From Nocardioides alkalitolerans DSM 16699 (GTDB taxonomy: Bacteria; Actinomycetota; Actinomycetes; Propionibacteriales; Nocardioidaceae), in the NCBI RefSeq assembly GCF_000426525.1, contig NZ_KE384533.1, positions 1 through 64,000 of the forward strand: DNA of 64,000 nucleotides, read 5' to 3'. Below the pieces are notes generated by a model, which was given only the letters and a program-made list of their open reading frames with translations, ran no database searches and was not told the origin of the DNA. The translations under genes and the position numbers were made by a program. Below are positions 43,044 through 52,589 of this stretch, piece after piece. Position 1 is the first letter of the stretch. Every line of letters starts with the position of its first letter.

Positions 43044-44132
43044 GTGAGCTTCCACGTCGAGACCGGTGCGCTGCGCAGCGTGGGCGACGACCTGCGCGCG
43101 ATGGCGGCCGCGATCCCCGCGGCCCTGACCTACGCCGAGACCCACGTCCGGGCTCCGACCGGGGGCGTCACCTTCGACAACATCGTCGCCGAGCTCGACC
43201 GGGCGCGGGCCGACCTCCAGGCCGCGTACGCCGGGAGCGGCCCCGTGCAGTCCTACCTCCAGGGCGCGGGCGACGCGCTGGGGGCGAACGCCGACGACTA
43301 CGACGCCACCGACCTCGCGCAGCGCGCCCAGTTCGACGCACTCCTCGACGGGTCGCCGCCGCCGGACGCCGGCTACGGCTTCGACGCCGACGGCGAGACG
43401 GCCGGGATCACCACCGCCGACCTCAGCGCCGAGCTCGCCCCGCCCGGTGACTTCTTCGAGGGCCTCGACGTCTGGCGCGCGATCCTCGACAACACCAGCT
43501 ACGTCGTCAGCCTCACCTGGGCCATCGACGGGCTCCTGCAGATCCCGCTGTTCGCCCACCTGCCCTCCCCGACCCAGGGCCTGCGCGACACCTTCGACGG
43601 CGACTGGACGACGATCGGCACCGCGTCGCTCTCGCTGGCCGAGCTCAAGGACTTCTTCGAGCGCGCCGAGGCCGAGGTCGCCGCCTCCGTGCTCGCGCTC
43701 CAGCCGCACTGGAGCGGCAACGCGGCCGACGCGGCGTACACCTCGCTCTCGGGCTTCTGCGAGGTGCTCGCCTCCCACCAGAGCGACCTCGGGCGCACCT
43801 CGAACGGCTTCCACGGCTTCGCGATGGGCATGCGGTTCCTCACCGACGCGCTCTGCGAGCTCATCGACTGGGCCGTCGGCGTGTTCATCGAGTGGATCGG
43901 CTTCGACCCCGAGGACATCCTCAACGCGATCCGGCGGGGCTCGAGCCAGACGCTGAAGTGGATCTTCGCGGTCGCCAAGGCGATCGACCTGATCTTCCTC
44001 ATCATCGACCTGGTCTTCGCGCTCGTCGCGGTCTTCCCGCTCACGCTCGGCCAGATCGACACCTACCCGGGCCTCGCGATCCCCGACGGCGCCTCCACCA
44101 CCTACACGCCCTCGGACGTGGACGGCCCGTGA
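43044..44132 (+). CDS. WXG100-like protein with C-terminal membrane segment
   Basis: A 362-residue, mostly helical protein. The segment LQPHWSGNAADAAYTSLSGF near residue 225 is a W-x-G turn between two helices, the ESX/WXG100 signature. The N-terminal 100 residues look like another such helical pair (MSFHVETGALRSVGDDLRAMAAAIPAAL). Near the C-terminus are hydrophobic helices (LKWIFAVAKAIDLIFLIIDLVFALVAVFPL). It may be a type VII secretion substrate or polymorphic-toxin-type protein without a recognisable toxin end. GTG start at 43044. Its stop overlaps the next gene (GTGA). Confidence 0.7.
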   Translation: MSFHVETGALRSVGDDLRAMAAAIPAALTYAETHVRAPTGGVTFDNIVAELDRARADLQAAYAGSGPVQSYLQGAGDALGANADDYDATDLAQRAQFDALLDGSPPPDAGYGFDADGETAGITTADLSAELAPPGDFFEGLDVWRAILDNTSYVVSLTWAIDGLLQIPLFAHLPSPTQGLRDTFDGDWTTIGTASLSLAELKDFFERAEAEVAASVLALQPHWSGNAADAAYTSLSGFCEVLASHQSDLGRTSNGFHGFAMGMRFLTDALCELIDWAVGVFIEWIGFDPEDILNAIRRGSSQTLKWIFAVAKAIDLIFLIIDLVFALVAVFPLTLGQIDTYPGLAIPDGASTTYTPSDVDGP

Positions 44133-44539
44133 GGCGCGCCGACGACGAGTGGCGCAGCCCGCTCGCCCGGGAGCTGCCGGCCCGCACGGACCCGCTGCCG
44201 GCGCCGCCCCGCACCGACGTCCGGGCGGTCACCGCCTACGCGACGGACCACCTGCCGCGGCTGCTGGCCGGCTTCCGCTCCGAGGCCGGACGACTGTCGC
44301 GCTTCGACTCCCCCGTCCCGGGTGCCCCGCGCCGCACGCTGGACGTCACGGCCGAGGTGCTGCGCCGCAGCGACGACGAGACCCTCCACGACCTCGCGGC
44401 CGCCGTACGACGCGGGACCGCCGACGAGCGCGACCTGCGCCGCCACCCCGAGTTCGGGCGGGTGCTGCGGGAGATCGCGGCCGAGCGGGCGGCGGCGTAC
44501 GACGCCCTCGCTCAGGACGCGCGCCGACCCCGGAAGTAG
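44129..44539 (+). CDS. Hypothetical partner of the WXG100-like protein
   Basis: A 136-residue, charged, Arg- and Ala-rich protein, probably helical, with no signal or membrane segment. GTG start at 44129 overlaps the stop of the WXG100-like gene, so it is co-translated and may act as its chaperone or partner. No family recognised. Its last 28 bases overlap the end of the converging methyltransferase gene. Confidence 0.55.
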   Translation: MRRADDEWRSPLARELPARTDPLPAPPRTDVRAVTAYATDHLPRLLAGFRSEAGRLSRFDSPVPGAPRRTLDVTAEVLRRSDDETLHDLAAAVRRGTADERDLRRHPEFGRVLREIAAERAAAYDALAQDARRPRK

Positions 44540-45198
44540 CCGATCGCGCCGCTCGTCGTGACCTCGAGGTCGACGACGCCGTCGGCGGCGGCCCAGCGCC
44601 GTACGTCGTCGCTCGAGCACAGCGGGCCCAGCAGGCCGGAGAGCCGACCCAGCCGGCGCAGCGGCTCGAACCGCAGCCCGGAGTCGGTGAGCACCGCGCT
44701 GCCGACCAGCTCGCCGCCCGGCGCCAGCACGCGGGCCATCTCGGCGAACGCGGTGCGGGGGTCGGGGAAGCAGTGCAGCCCGGTGAAGCTGACGACCCGG
44801 TCGAACGCCCCGTCGTCATAGGGCAGGGCCGCGACGTCGGCGACGACCCCGGTGACCTGGTCGGCGACGCCGAGCCGCTCGGCGGTACGGCGGGTCCGCT
44901 CCAGCATCGCCGGGGCGATGTCGACGGCCTGGTAGTCGACGCCCTGCCCGGGACGCAGCCCGCGCAGCGCCACCCCCGAGCCGCACGGCACGTCGAGGAC
45001 GCGCGAGCCCTCCGGCAGCCGGCCCGTGCCGTCGGCCACGTCGAGCAGCAGCCGCAGGTCGGAGCCGACCGCGAGGCGCCAGCCGAGCGCGCCGTACGCC
45101 GGGTGGTCGACCGACCAGCTGTAGACGTGCGCCCACGCCGGGTCACCGTCCCATCCGCCCGCGAGCGAGCGGAGGCGGGCGAGCGGACGGCGGACCAC
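44512..45198 (-). CDS. Class I SAM-dependent methyltransferase
   Basis: A 228-residue methyltransferase of the type-11 (UbiE-like) group. The SAM loop is VLDVPCGSGVALRGL near residue 70, followed by the acidic VDIAPAMLERTR, VADVAALPYDDGAFDRVVS and the FAEMARVLAPGGELVGS segment. Substrate unknown. GTG at 45196-45198, just after the acyl-CoA oxidase-like stop, with GAGG upstream. Confidence 0.83.
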   Translation of the reverse strand: MVRRPLARLRSLAGGWDGDPAWAHVYSWSVDHPAYGALGWRLAVGSDLRLLLDVADGTGRLPEGSRVLDVPCGSGVALRGLRPGQGVDYQAVDIAPAMLERTRRTAERLGVADQVTGVVADVAALPYDDGAFDRVVSFTGLHCFPDPRTAFAEMARVLAPGGELVGSAVLTDSGLRFEPLRRLGRLSGLLGPLCSSDDVRRWAAADGVVDLEVTTSGAIGYFRGRRAS

Positions 45199-45200
45199 GG

Positions 45201-47294
45201 TCAGGCCTCGGCGGCGACGACCACGGGGCCGAGGAGGTCGGGGGCGCGGAGGATCTCCGGGGGCACGCCGAACGCGTCGACGAGGTCGCCGGCCAGCGGG
45301 CGGAGCTTGCGGCAGAGGTCGCCGACCTCCCGCGTGATGGCCTTCGAACGGGCCGCGGTCATGCGGCCGTGCTCGAGGAACCAGGCCCGGTCGCCCTCGA
45401 TGGTCGACAGCGCGTGCAGGTCGACGAGCAGGTTGAGCGCGACCTTCTCGTCGCCCTCGGGCACCTGGTCGACGGCCGCGATGAACGCCTCCAGCACGAC
45501 GCGGTCGACGTGCGCGCGGGCCGCGGCGATGACGTGGTCCTGCACGCGGGAGAAGACCGCGCCCGGGTTCTCGCCGTCGTCGACGCCGCGCTTGAGGCGG
45601 CGCGCGGCCGACGAGATGATCTGCTCCTCGCGGTAGCGCAGCATCGCGAGCTGGTAGGCGGGGTCGAGCAGGCCGGCCTCGGAGTCCCAGTCGTCGCCGC
45701 CCGGCAGCAGGTCGCGGACCCGCTCGAAGAGCTGGTGGGCCCGGGTGCGCTTCACGAGCTCGTCGAGCGTGATACCGGCGATGAGGCGCACCATCTCGAA
45801 CTGGTCGGCGTCCTGGAAGTCGCCGGCGTAGTCGGTGAGCAGGCCCTTCGCCACGAGCTGGAACAGCACGTGGTTGTCGCCCTCGAAGGTCGTGAAGACG
45901 TCGGTGTCGGCCTTCAGCGCCGCGAACCGGCTGGCGGCCAGGTAGCCGGCGCCGCCGCACGCCTCGCGGCACTCCTGGATGGTGCGGGTCGCGTGCCACG
46001 TGCCGGCCGCCTTCATGCCGGCGGCCGCCGACTCGAGCGAGCGGCGGGCCAGCCCGTTGTCCTTGTCGTCTCCCCCGTCGGTCGAGAAGACCTCGTGCAG
46101 CTGGCGGGTGACGTCGGCCTGCGCGAAGTGCATCGCGTACGTCGACGCGAGCAGCGGCAGGAGCCGGCGCTGGTGCATGCCGTAGTCGAGCAGCAGCTGC
46201 TCCGACTCCTTGGAGCTGGCCTCGAACTGGCGGCGGCGCTCGGCGTACCTCACCGCGAGGACCATCGCGACCTTGCTGGCGTTGATCGCGCCGCCACCGA
46301 CGCTCACGCGGCCCTGGACGAGCGTGCCGATCGTGGTGAAGAACCGACGGCCCGGGCTCTCGATCTCCGAGCTGTAGACGCCCGCGGCGGAGACGTCGGC
46401 GAAGCGGTTGAGCAGGTTCTCGCGCGGGATGCGCACGTCGTCGAACCACAGCCGGCCGTTGTCGACGCCGTTGAGGCCCATCTTGTGGCCGCAGTCCTCG
46501 ATGCGCACGCCGGGCGCCGGCACGAGGTCGCCCGCGTCGTCGCGCACCCGGATCGGCACCAGGAAGGCGTGCACGCCCTGGCTCTCGCCACCGATGTGCA
46601 GCTGGGCGAACACGACGGCGAGCTCGCCGTGGGTGGCGGCGTTGCCGATGTAGTCCTTGCGGGCCGCGTCGTGCGGGGTGCGGACGACGAACTCGTCGGT
46701 GCCCACGTCGTACGTCGCGGTGGTCGCCAACGCCTGGACGTTCGAGCCGTGGCCCGACTCCGTCATGGCGAAGCAGCCCAGCGTGCGGCCGTGGATGATG
46801 TCGGAGAGGTGGGCGTCGTGGTGCCGCTTCGTGCCCAGCTGCAGCACCGCGCCGCCGAAGAGGCCGAACTGGACGCCGACCTTGACGAGCACGGAGAGGT
46901 CGCCCATCGCGAGGGTCTCGAACGCCGCGATCGAGGCGCCGACGTCGCCGCCCCCGCCGTACTCCTCGGGGAAGCCGAAGCCCGTCTGCCCGGTCTTCGC
47001 CATCTCCTGCACGATCTCGAGCACGCGCTCGCGGAACTCGGGGCCGGTCATGGTCTCGGCGTCCTCGAGCACGCCCGCGTACTCCGCCAGGTTCGTGCGC
47101 ACGAGGTCGCGGACCTCGGCGTAGCGGCCGTCGAGGATGCGGGTCAGCACCGGCACGTCGACCGTCGGCTGGACGTAGCCGGAGGTCCCGGCGCGGTCGG
47201 CGCGGCCGGCGTGGTCGGACCGGTCGGCGGCCGCGGCGGGGCCGTCGGCGTCGTCGGTGGAGGTGGACAGCTCGGGGGCGACCGTGTCGGACAT
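45201..47294 (-). CDS. Acyl-CoA dehydrogenase / acyl-CoA oxidase-like flavoprotein
   Basis: A 697-residue protein, longer than ordinary acyl-CoA dehydrogenases and similar in layout to acyl-CoA oxidases. An Asp/Ala-rich N-terminus of about 45 residues precedes the helical domain, the beta domain with CFAMTESGHGSNVQ and RKDYIGNAATHG, and the C-terminal part with ACGGAGYL and the catalytic-glutamate segment TFEGDNHVLFQ. Extra C-terminal helices follow. It should introduce the first double bond of fatty acyl-CoA. ATG at 47292-47294; a GTG at 47301-47303 is possible. Confidence 0.87.
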   Translation of the reverse strand: MSDTVAPELSTSTDDADGPAAAADRSDHAGRADRAGTSGYVQPTVDVPVLTRILDGRYAEVRDLVRTNLAEYAGVLEDAETMTGPEFRERVLEIVQEMAKTGQTGFGFPEEYGGGGDVGASIAAFETLAMGDLSVLVKVGVQFGLFGGAVLQLGTKRHHDAHLSDIIHGRTLGCFAMTESGHGSNVQALATTATYDVGTDEFVVRTPHDAARKDYIGNAATHGELAVVFAQLHIGGESQGVHAFLVPIRVRDDAGDLVPAPGVRIEDCGHKMGLNGVDNGRLWFDDVRIPRENLLNRFADVSAAGVYSSEIESPGRRFFTTIGTLVQGRVSVGGGAINASKVAMVLAVRYAERRRQFEASSKESEQLLLDYGMHQRRLLPLLASTYAMHFAQADVTRQLHEVFSTDGGDDKDNGLARRSLESAAAGMKAAGTWHATRTIQECREACGGAGYLAASRFAALKADTDVFTTFEGDNHVLFQLVAKGLLTDYAGDFQDADQFEMVRLIAGITLDELVKRTRAHQLFERVRDLLPGGDDWDSEAGLLDPAYQLAMLRYREEQIISSAARRLKRGVDDGENPGAVFSRVQDHVIAAARAHVDRVVLEAFIAAVDQVPEGDEKVALNLLVDLHALSTIEGDRAWFLEHGRMTAARSKAITREVGDLCRKLRPLAGDLVDAFGVPPEILRAPDLLGPVVVAAEA

Positions 47295-47358
47295 GCCGCC
47301 CAACCTACCCGCGGGTCACATACGGGTCCCATGGCCCGAACGGGCGAGATCCGGAGCG

Positions 47359-48573
47359 TCAGGCGGGGTCGCCGGCGGCGCCGGACCCCGTGCCGGAGCC
47401 CGTTGCCCCGCCGTCGTCGGCGCCCGCCGTACCGCGGCGCTTGCGCCTGCTCCAGGGGAACCGCAGGCGCGACGCCTCGGGGGACGCGTCGGAGGGGTCC
47501 TCGACACGGACGTCGGCGTCGCGGCCGCCCTCGGTGAGCGGCACCTTCGACGTCGTCGTCGTGGGGTGGCTGGTCAGACCTCTCCTGTCGAACTTCTGCC
47601 CGCTCGCGACCCCGCCGACGTAGAAGGCGACGATGGCGATCATCGCGCCCGCGATGTCGTCGGCCACGTAGTGCCAGCCGAAGTAGAGGGTCGCGATGAT
47701 GGTGAGGCCGAAGTTGGCCCAGAAGATCCAGTGGATGATCCGGTTGCGGATCGTGTACTGCACCATCAGCGCCCACAGCAGGGTGATCGCGGTGTGCAGG
47801 CTCGCGAAGGCCGCGGTCGACTGCAGACCCTCGCCGTCGCCCCACAGGACGTTGGTCCTGCTGTAGAACAACGACTCCAGCAGGTCGCTCGCGCCCGTGC
47901 TGATGTCCTCGTAGAGCCAGGGGAACGCGAAGCCCGGGCCGAGCGCCGGCAGCATGTAGTAGGACGCCGTGCCGAGCGTCCAGGCGATGACCTGCGAGGT
48001 CACGAACCAGTAGCCGAACGAGATGTTGCGCGACCAGATGACCCAGATGGCCACGAGCACCGGCACCATCGGCAGGTACCAGAGGTAGATGGTCGAGATC
48101 AGCTGCTCGAACCAGACGAACCCGAAGAGCGTGTGCAGCACCGCCGACGGGTCGTTGCCCAGGAACAGCACCTTGTCGAGCGCGTGCAGCTCGTTGTCGT
48201 ACTTCTTGTCGCCCAGCACGAACGGCAGGAACGACTTCAGGTTCCGGTAGCAGGCGTAGGTGACGTAGAAGCAGCCGATGCCCAGCGCGACCAGGGTGAA
48301 CCGCTCGCGGGTCCAGTGCTGGTGCCAGCGCTCCTTGATGTGCACCGACGTCTCGCGCGGGTTGAGCCGGGCCCGCCACAGGGCGCGGGGCACGAGGTCC
48401 ACGAGCAGCGCGGCGCCGACCAGCAGCGGGAACCGCAGCCACCCCGGGCCGAGGAAGCCCTCGGGGTCGACGACGGACCGATCGAGCGCGAGGGCGGTCG
48501 CGAAGGTGAGGACCGCCATCGTCGCTGCGACCCCGATGAGGAGGACATAGGCGCGGCGATACACGGCGGTCAT
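47359..48573 (-). CDS. PAP2-superfamily membrane protein (Aur1/Ipt1-like)
   Basis: A 404-residue protein with about eight transmembrane helices. The PAP2 phosphatase motifs are visible as FASLHTAIT (near 263) and FGWHYVADDIAG (near 310), the pattern of inositolphosphotransferases and lipid phosphate phosphatases. The cytoplasmic C-terminal tail is basic, then Gly/Thr/Ala-rich. It may transfer or remove phospho-head groups in actinobacterial lipids. ATG at 48571-48573. Confidence 0.82.
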   Translation of the reverse strand: MTAVYRRAYVLLIGVAATMAVLTFATALALDRSVVDPEGFLGPGWLRFPLLVGAALLVDLVPRALWRARLNPRETSVHIKERWHQHWTRERFTLVALGIGCFYVTYACYRNLKSFLPFVLGDKKYDNELHALDKVLFLGNDPSAVLHTLFGFVWFEQLISTIYLWYLPMVPVLVAIWVIWSRNISFGYWFVTSQVIAWTLGTASYYMLPALGPGFAFPWLYEDISTGASDLLESLFYSRTNVLWGDGEGLQSTAAFASLHTAITLLWALMVQYTIRNRIIHWIFWANFGLTIIATLYFGWHYVADDIAGAMIAIVAFYVGGVASGQKFDRRGLTSHPTTTTSKVPLTEGGRDADVRVEDPSDASPEASRLRFPWSRRKRRGTAGADDGGATGSGTGSGAAGDPA

Positions 48574-48620
48574 CCTAGAGGTCGACGCCGCGCGGCACCC
48601 ATCCGTCGGGCGTCGTCACG

Positions 48621-49682
48621 TCAGCCGGCGAGCACCGCGAGACCGGCCGGGTCGACCCGGACGGCGACCGCGTCGCCCGCCGCGGGCGGCTCCGGGACCC
48701 CGTCCGCCGGGGCCGCGTCGAGCTCACCGACGTCGGCGACCGCGACGGTGCACCGCGCCCCGGCGGCGGTCAGCCGGGTGGCGACCACCACGCCCGCGAG
48801 CGCGTCGGGGGTGCCGGCGGGCACGAGGCGGCAGGCCGTACGGCGGAGCGCGACGCCGACGGGGGTCGGGCTCGCCGGGCGCCCCGCGGCCCGCAGCACC
48901 CGGTCGGCGGCGTCGCCGTCGAGCACGACGCCGTACCCGAGGAGACGGGCCGTCGGGGCGTCGACGGGCGCGGCGAGGACGGCGGCGGCCGGTCCGGACT
49001 GCACGACCCGGCCGTCGCGCACGACCGCGATCCGGTCGGCGACCGCGAGCGCCTCGTCGACGTCGTGGGTGACGAGCAGGGCGGTGGTGCCGGCCGCGAC
49101 GAGGATGCGCCGCAGGTCGCCCGCCAGCCGCTCGCGCAGGTGGCGGTCGAGGGCGGAGAGCGGCTCGTCGAGCAGCAGCAGCCGTGGGTCGCACGCGAGG
49201 GCCCGGGCGAGCGCGACCCGCTGCCGCTCGCCGCCCGAGAGCGTCGCGGGGAGGCGGTCGGCGTACCCCGTCAGCCCCACCAGCTCGAGCAGCCCGGCGA
49301 CCCGGGCGGCCGTGTCGGGCCGGGGGGTACGGCGCAGCCGGAGCGGGTAGCCGACGTTGCGGGCCACGGAGAGGTGGGGGAAGAGCTGGCCGTCCTGGAA
49401 CATCAGCGCGAACCCGCGGCGGTGGACCGGCACGCCCGCGAGGTCGGCAGCGTCGAAGGTCACCGTCCCGTCGTCGAGCGGTTCGAGCCCGGCGACGGCG
49501 CGCAGCAGCGTGGACTTCCCGCTGCCCGACGGGCCGAGCACGGCGAGCACCTCGCCGCGCGGCAGGTGCAGCGACGCGTCGCGCAGGGCCGGGCTCCCGT
49601 CGTACGCGACCGTGACGCCGCCGAGGCGGAGCCCGTCGGGCACGGCGGTGCCGTCGGGGCTGGTCGACGTCTCGTCCGGCAT
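48621..49682 (-). CDS. Thiamine-type ABC transporter, ATP-binding protein
   Basis: A 353-residue ATPase. Walker A LGPSGSGKST, Q-loop ALMFQDGQLFPHL, signature LSGGERQRVALARAL, Walker B LLLLDEPLSALD and the H-loop LLVTHDVDEAL are in order; the last 100 residues form a TOBE-like domain. It belongs to the iron/thiamine/polyamine group, and its place behind a TPP riboswitch points to thiamine. ATG start 49680-49682, one base after the permease stop. Confidence 0.9.
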   Translation of the reverse strand: MPDETSTSPDGTAVPDGLRLGGVTVAYDGSPALRDASLHLPRGEVLAVLGPSGSGKSTLLRAVAGLEPLDDGTVTFDAADLAGVPVHRRGFALMFQDGQLFPHLSVARNVGYPLRLRRTPRPDTAARVAGLLELVGLTGYADRLPATLSGGERQRVALARALACDPRLLLLDEPLSALDRHLRERLAGDLRRILVAAGTTALLVTHDVDEALAVADRIAVVRDGRVVQSGPAAAVLAAPVDAPTARLLGYGVVLDGDAADRVLRAAGRPASPTPVGVALRRTACRLVPAGTPDALAGVVVATRLTAAGARCTVAVADVGELDAAPADGVPEPPAAGDAVAVRVDPAGLAVLAG

Positions 49683-49683
49683 C

Positions 49684-51315
49684 TCAGAACGCTCCCACGC
49701 TCGGCACCCGCAGCCGCTCGACGAGCAGCATGACGACGGTGGTGGTGGCCGCCAGCACGACCGCGGCGGCGGTGGCCATGCCGTAGTTCGTGCCGCCCGG
49801 GGTGCCGATGAGGCGGGCGATGACGACGGGCAGGGTCGGACGGTCGGGCTGGGCGAGGAACGCGGTGGCGCCGAACTCGCCCAGCGACGCCGCGAAGGCG
49901 AAGCCGGTGGCCGCCAGCACGGGCCGCCAGGCGACGGGCAGGTCGACGACGAGCAGCGTGCGGGCCGGTGAGGCCCCCAGCGAGGCGGCCGCCTGCCGCT
50001 GCCGGTCGTCGATGCCGGCCAGCACCGGCACGAGGGTGCGCACCACCAGCGGCAGCGCCACCAGCGCCTGCGCCAGGGGCACGAGCAGCGGGTCGTCGCG
50101 CAGCGCCAGCGGCGGGCGCGCGACGGTGATGAGCAGGCCGAAGCCGAGCGTCACGGCCGAGACGCCCAGCGGCAGCATGAAGACGCCGTCGAGCACGCCG
50201 CGCACCGTGCGCTCGGTGCGGGTTCGGGCCCGGCGCGTCACCACGAGGGCCACGAGCAGGCCGAGCAGGAGCGCCATCCAGGTGGCGTCGACGGCGATCT
50301 GCAGCGAGTTGCGCAGCGCCTCGGTGACCGGCACGAGCAGCGCCGTGTCGTCACCGGTGCCCGTGAGCGCCCGGAAGTTCGCCGTGCTCCAGGCCCCGTC
50401 GACCCGGAACGCGGCGACCACGAGGCCCACGATCGGCAGGGCCGTGGCGGCCAGGACGGCGACCGTGGCGGCGACGGCGGGCACGTCGTACCCCTGCATG
50501 CGCCGCGGCGTCGTCGGCGCGCGCCCGGCCGCCGCGTCGTCGCTGCGCCGCAGCCGGCCGACCACCACGAGCAGGAGCACGACGCCGACGATCTGCACGA
50601 CCGAGAGGCCGGCCGCCGCCGGCAGGTCGAAGGCGCGGGTGAGCAGGTAGATCTCGGTCTCGACGGTCGCGTAGCGCAGCCCGCCGAGCGTGAGCACGAG
50701 CCCGAAGGCGGTCGAGCAGAAGAGGAAGACGACCGACGCGGCCGAGGCGATCGCGGGCCGCAGCGCCGGCAGCGTCACCGTGCGCAGCACCGTCGCCGGG
50801 CTCGCCCCGAGCGCGGCCGCCGCCTCCCCGGCCCGCGGGTCGAGCGACGCCCAGGCCCCGCCGACGACCCGCACGACCACGGCCACGTTGAAGAACACGA
50901 GCGCCGCGACGATCGCGGTGGCCGAGCCGTCGAGACCGAGGGACCCGAGCAGTCCCCCGTCGCCCAGCAGCGCCCGGAACGCCACGCCCACCACCACGGT
51001 CGGCAGCACGAACGGCACCAGCAGCAGGCCCCGGGCGATGCGCACGCCCGGCAGGTCGAGCCGGTGCAGCACGTACGCCGCGGGCAGGCCGAGCAGCACG
51101 CTCAGCGCCGTGCCCGACCCCGCCGAGACGAGGGTGAACCACAGCACCCGCCCCGTGCGGTCGCGCCCCAGCACCTCGACGACGGCACCCGGGTCGAACG
51201 TGCCGTCGACGACGAACCCGCGCGCCACCATCGCGCCGACGGGCACGACGAAGAACACGGCGAGGACCGCCAGCGGCAGCGCCGCGAGCGTGAGGAGTCC
51301 GAGGGTGCGTCTCAT
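49684..51315 (-). CDS. Thiamine-type ABC transporter, fused double permease
   Basis: A 543-residue protein with two binding-protein-dependent permease modules in one chain, about 12 helices. Each half has an EAA loop: EAAAALGASPATVLRTV (near 160) and QAAASLGASPARTLLVV (near 450). This double layout is that of ThiP and ferric permeases. ATG at 51313-51315, with 46 bp to the binding-protein stop. It works with the flanking ATPase and lipoprotein. Confidence 0.9.
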   Translation of the reverse strand: MRRTLGLLTLAALPLAVLAVFFVVPVGAMVARGFVVDGTFDPGAVVEVLGRDRTGRVLWFTLVSAGSGTALSVLLGLPAAYVLHRLDLPGVRIARGLLLVPFVLPTVVVGVAFRALLGDGGLLGSLGLDGSATAIVAALVFFNVAVVVRVVGGAWASLDPRAGEAAAALGASPATVLRTVTLPALRPAIASAASVVFLFCSTAFGLVLTLGGLRYATVETEIYLLTRAFDLPAAAGLSVVQIVGVVLLLVVVGRLRRSDDAAAGRAPTTPRRMQGYDVPAVAATVAVLAATALPIVGLVVAAFRVDGAWSTANFRALTGTGDDTALLVPVTEALRNSLQIAVDATWMALLLGLLVALVVTRRARTRTERTVRGVLDGVFMLPLGVSAVTLGFGLLITVARPPLALRDDPLLVPLAQALVALPLVVRTLVPVLAGIDDRQRQAAASLGASPARTLLVVDLPVAWRPVLAATGFAFAASLGEFGATAFLAQPDRPTLPVVIARLIGTPGGTNYGMATAAAVVLAATTTVVMLLVERLRVPSVGAF

Positions 51316-51361
51316 GGGGAGGCGGCCGGTCGACGCCCGGGCGGCCCGGGCGTCGGGGGCG

Positions 51362-52444
51362 TCAGCGGGCGACGACGTCGCGCCAGGCGCTGATCCACGC
51401 CTCGCGGTTCTCGGCGATCTCGTCGGTCGGCAGCGTGAAGGGGTCCGTGGGGCGCTCGGTGAACGCGGCCCACTCCTCTGGCAGCGCCGCGTCGTCGGCG
51501 ACGGGGTAGACGTACATGCTCGTCGGCAGCGCCTCCTGGACGTCGGCGGAGAGCAGCCACGACACGAGCGCGTCCGCGCCCTCGGGGTTGTCGGCGCCAC
51601 GCAGCACCCCGGCGTACTCGACCTGCGTGAAGCACGTGTCGAGCAGCGCACGGGTGGTGGTGGCGCTGCCGTCCTCGGTCACCGTCGCGGCGGGCGAGGA
51701 GTCGTAGGAGGTCACGATCGGGCGGGTAGGGTTCTCGCCGGCCGCGGTGAAGTCGACGTAGTAGGCGTCGCTCCAGCCGTCGACGACCTTGGCGCCGTTG
51801 TCGACCAGCCGGGTCCAGTAGTCCTGCCAGCCGTCCTCGCCGTACGCCGCGACGGTCGTCAGCAGGAACGCCAGCCCCGGGCTCGAGTCGACGGGGCCGG
51901 GGGTGACGAACAGCGGTGCGTACGTCGGGGTCGCGAGGTCGTCGAGCGTCTCCGGCTCCGGGATGCCCTCCTCAGCGAACCAGGCGGTGTCGACGTTGAC
52001 GCAGACGTTGCCGTTGTCGACGGGCACGAGGCGGTCGTCGCCGTCGAGGCGGAACGCCTCGGCGCCGGCGGGCAGCTCGCCGTCCCACGTCTCGAGCGCG
52101 TCGGCGTCGAGGAGGCGGCTGGCGAAGGTGGTGTCGACGCCGAAGACGACGTCGGCGCCCGCGTCGTCGGGGTTGAGGCCGATCTCGGTGACGACCGCGC
52201 CAGCGTCGCCGGGCTGGCGGATCTCGAGCTCGACGCCGTTCTCCTCCTCGAAGGCCGCGACGAGGTCGTCGGGCAGCGAGAACGAGTCGTGGGTGAGCAG
52301 CACGACCGTCTCGGCGCCGTCGGCCGACTCGTCGTCACCGCCCCCGACGAGCGAGCAGGCGCTGAGCGAGCCGAGCGTGAGGACGGACGCGAGCGCGAGC
52401 ACGGGTGCGCGTCGGGTGCGGGCAGGCATGGGCAGGCGGAACAT
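51362..52444 (-). CDS. Thiamine ABC transporter substrate-binding lipoprotein (ThiB-like)
   Basis: A 360-residue lipoprotein. The signal ends in a lipobox LSACS (Cys near residue 30), followed by a Gly/Asp linker and a periplasmic-binding fold: TVVLLTHDSFSLPDDLV, ADVVFGVDTTFASRL, YVDFTAAGENPTRPIVTSYDSSPA. ThiB proteins have the same THDSF/YDSF start. ATG at 52442-52444; its ribosome-binding site lies inside the TPP riboswitch. First gene of the transporter operon. Confidence 0.92.
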   Translation of the reverse strand: MFRLPMPARTRRAPVLALASVLTLGSLSACSLVGGGDDESADGAETVVLLTHDSFSLPDDLVAAFEEENGVELEIRQPGDAGAVVTEIGLNPDDAGADVVFGVDTTFASRLLDADALETWDGELPAGAEAFRLDGDDRLVPVDNGNVCVNVDTAWFAEEGIPEPETLDDLATPTYAPLFVTPGPVDSSPGLAFLLTTVAAYGEDGWQDYWTRLVDNGAKVVDGWSDAYYVDFTAAGENPTRPIVTSYDSSPAATVTEDGSATTTRALLDTCFTQVEYAGVLRGADNPEGADALVSWLLSADVQEALPTSMYVYPVADDAALPEEWAAFTERPTDPFTLPTDEIAENREAWISAWRDVVAR

Positions 52445-52447
52445 CGG

Positions 52448-52528
52448 ACTCCCTTCGCCGGTGCTAACCGGAGCAGGTTCGAGGGTCTGCGGCGGATCCG
52501 CACTCTCAGCGCCCGTGGGCGCTCCCCT
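52448..52528 (-). promoter_or_regulatory. TPP (THI-box) riboswitch
   Basis: On the minus strand the order is GCGCCC...GGGCGCTGAGAG (P2 and the CTGAGAG pyrimidine-sensor loop, 52503-52509), a P3 stem TGCGG/CCGCA, ACCCTCGAACCTG, the P5 hairpin CCGGTTAGCACCGG (52458-52471) and GAAGGGAGT. These are the conserved parts of the TPP aptamer. GGGAG (52449-52453), four bases before the ATG, is the ribosome-binding site, so ligand binding would block translation directly. A TAGGGT at 52543-52548 may be the -10. Confidence 0.93.
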
Positions 52529-52589
52529 GTCGTGTGCGGGCCACCCTACGGCCACCCCGCGGCGGCGGACGTCGTGGGAGCGTGACCCC

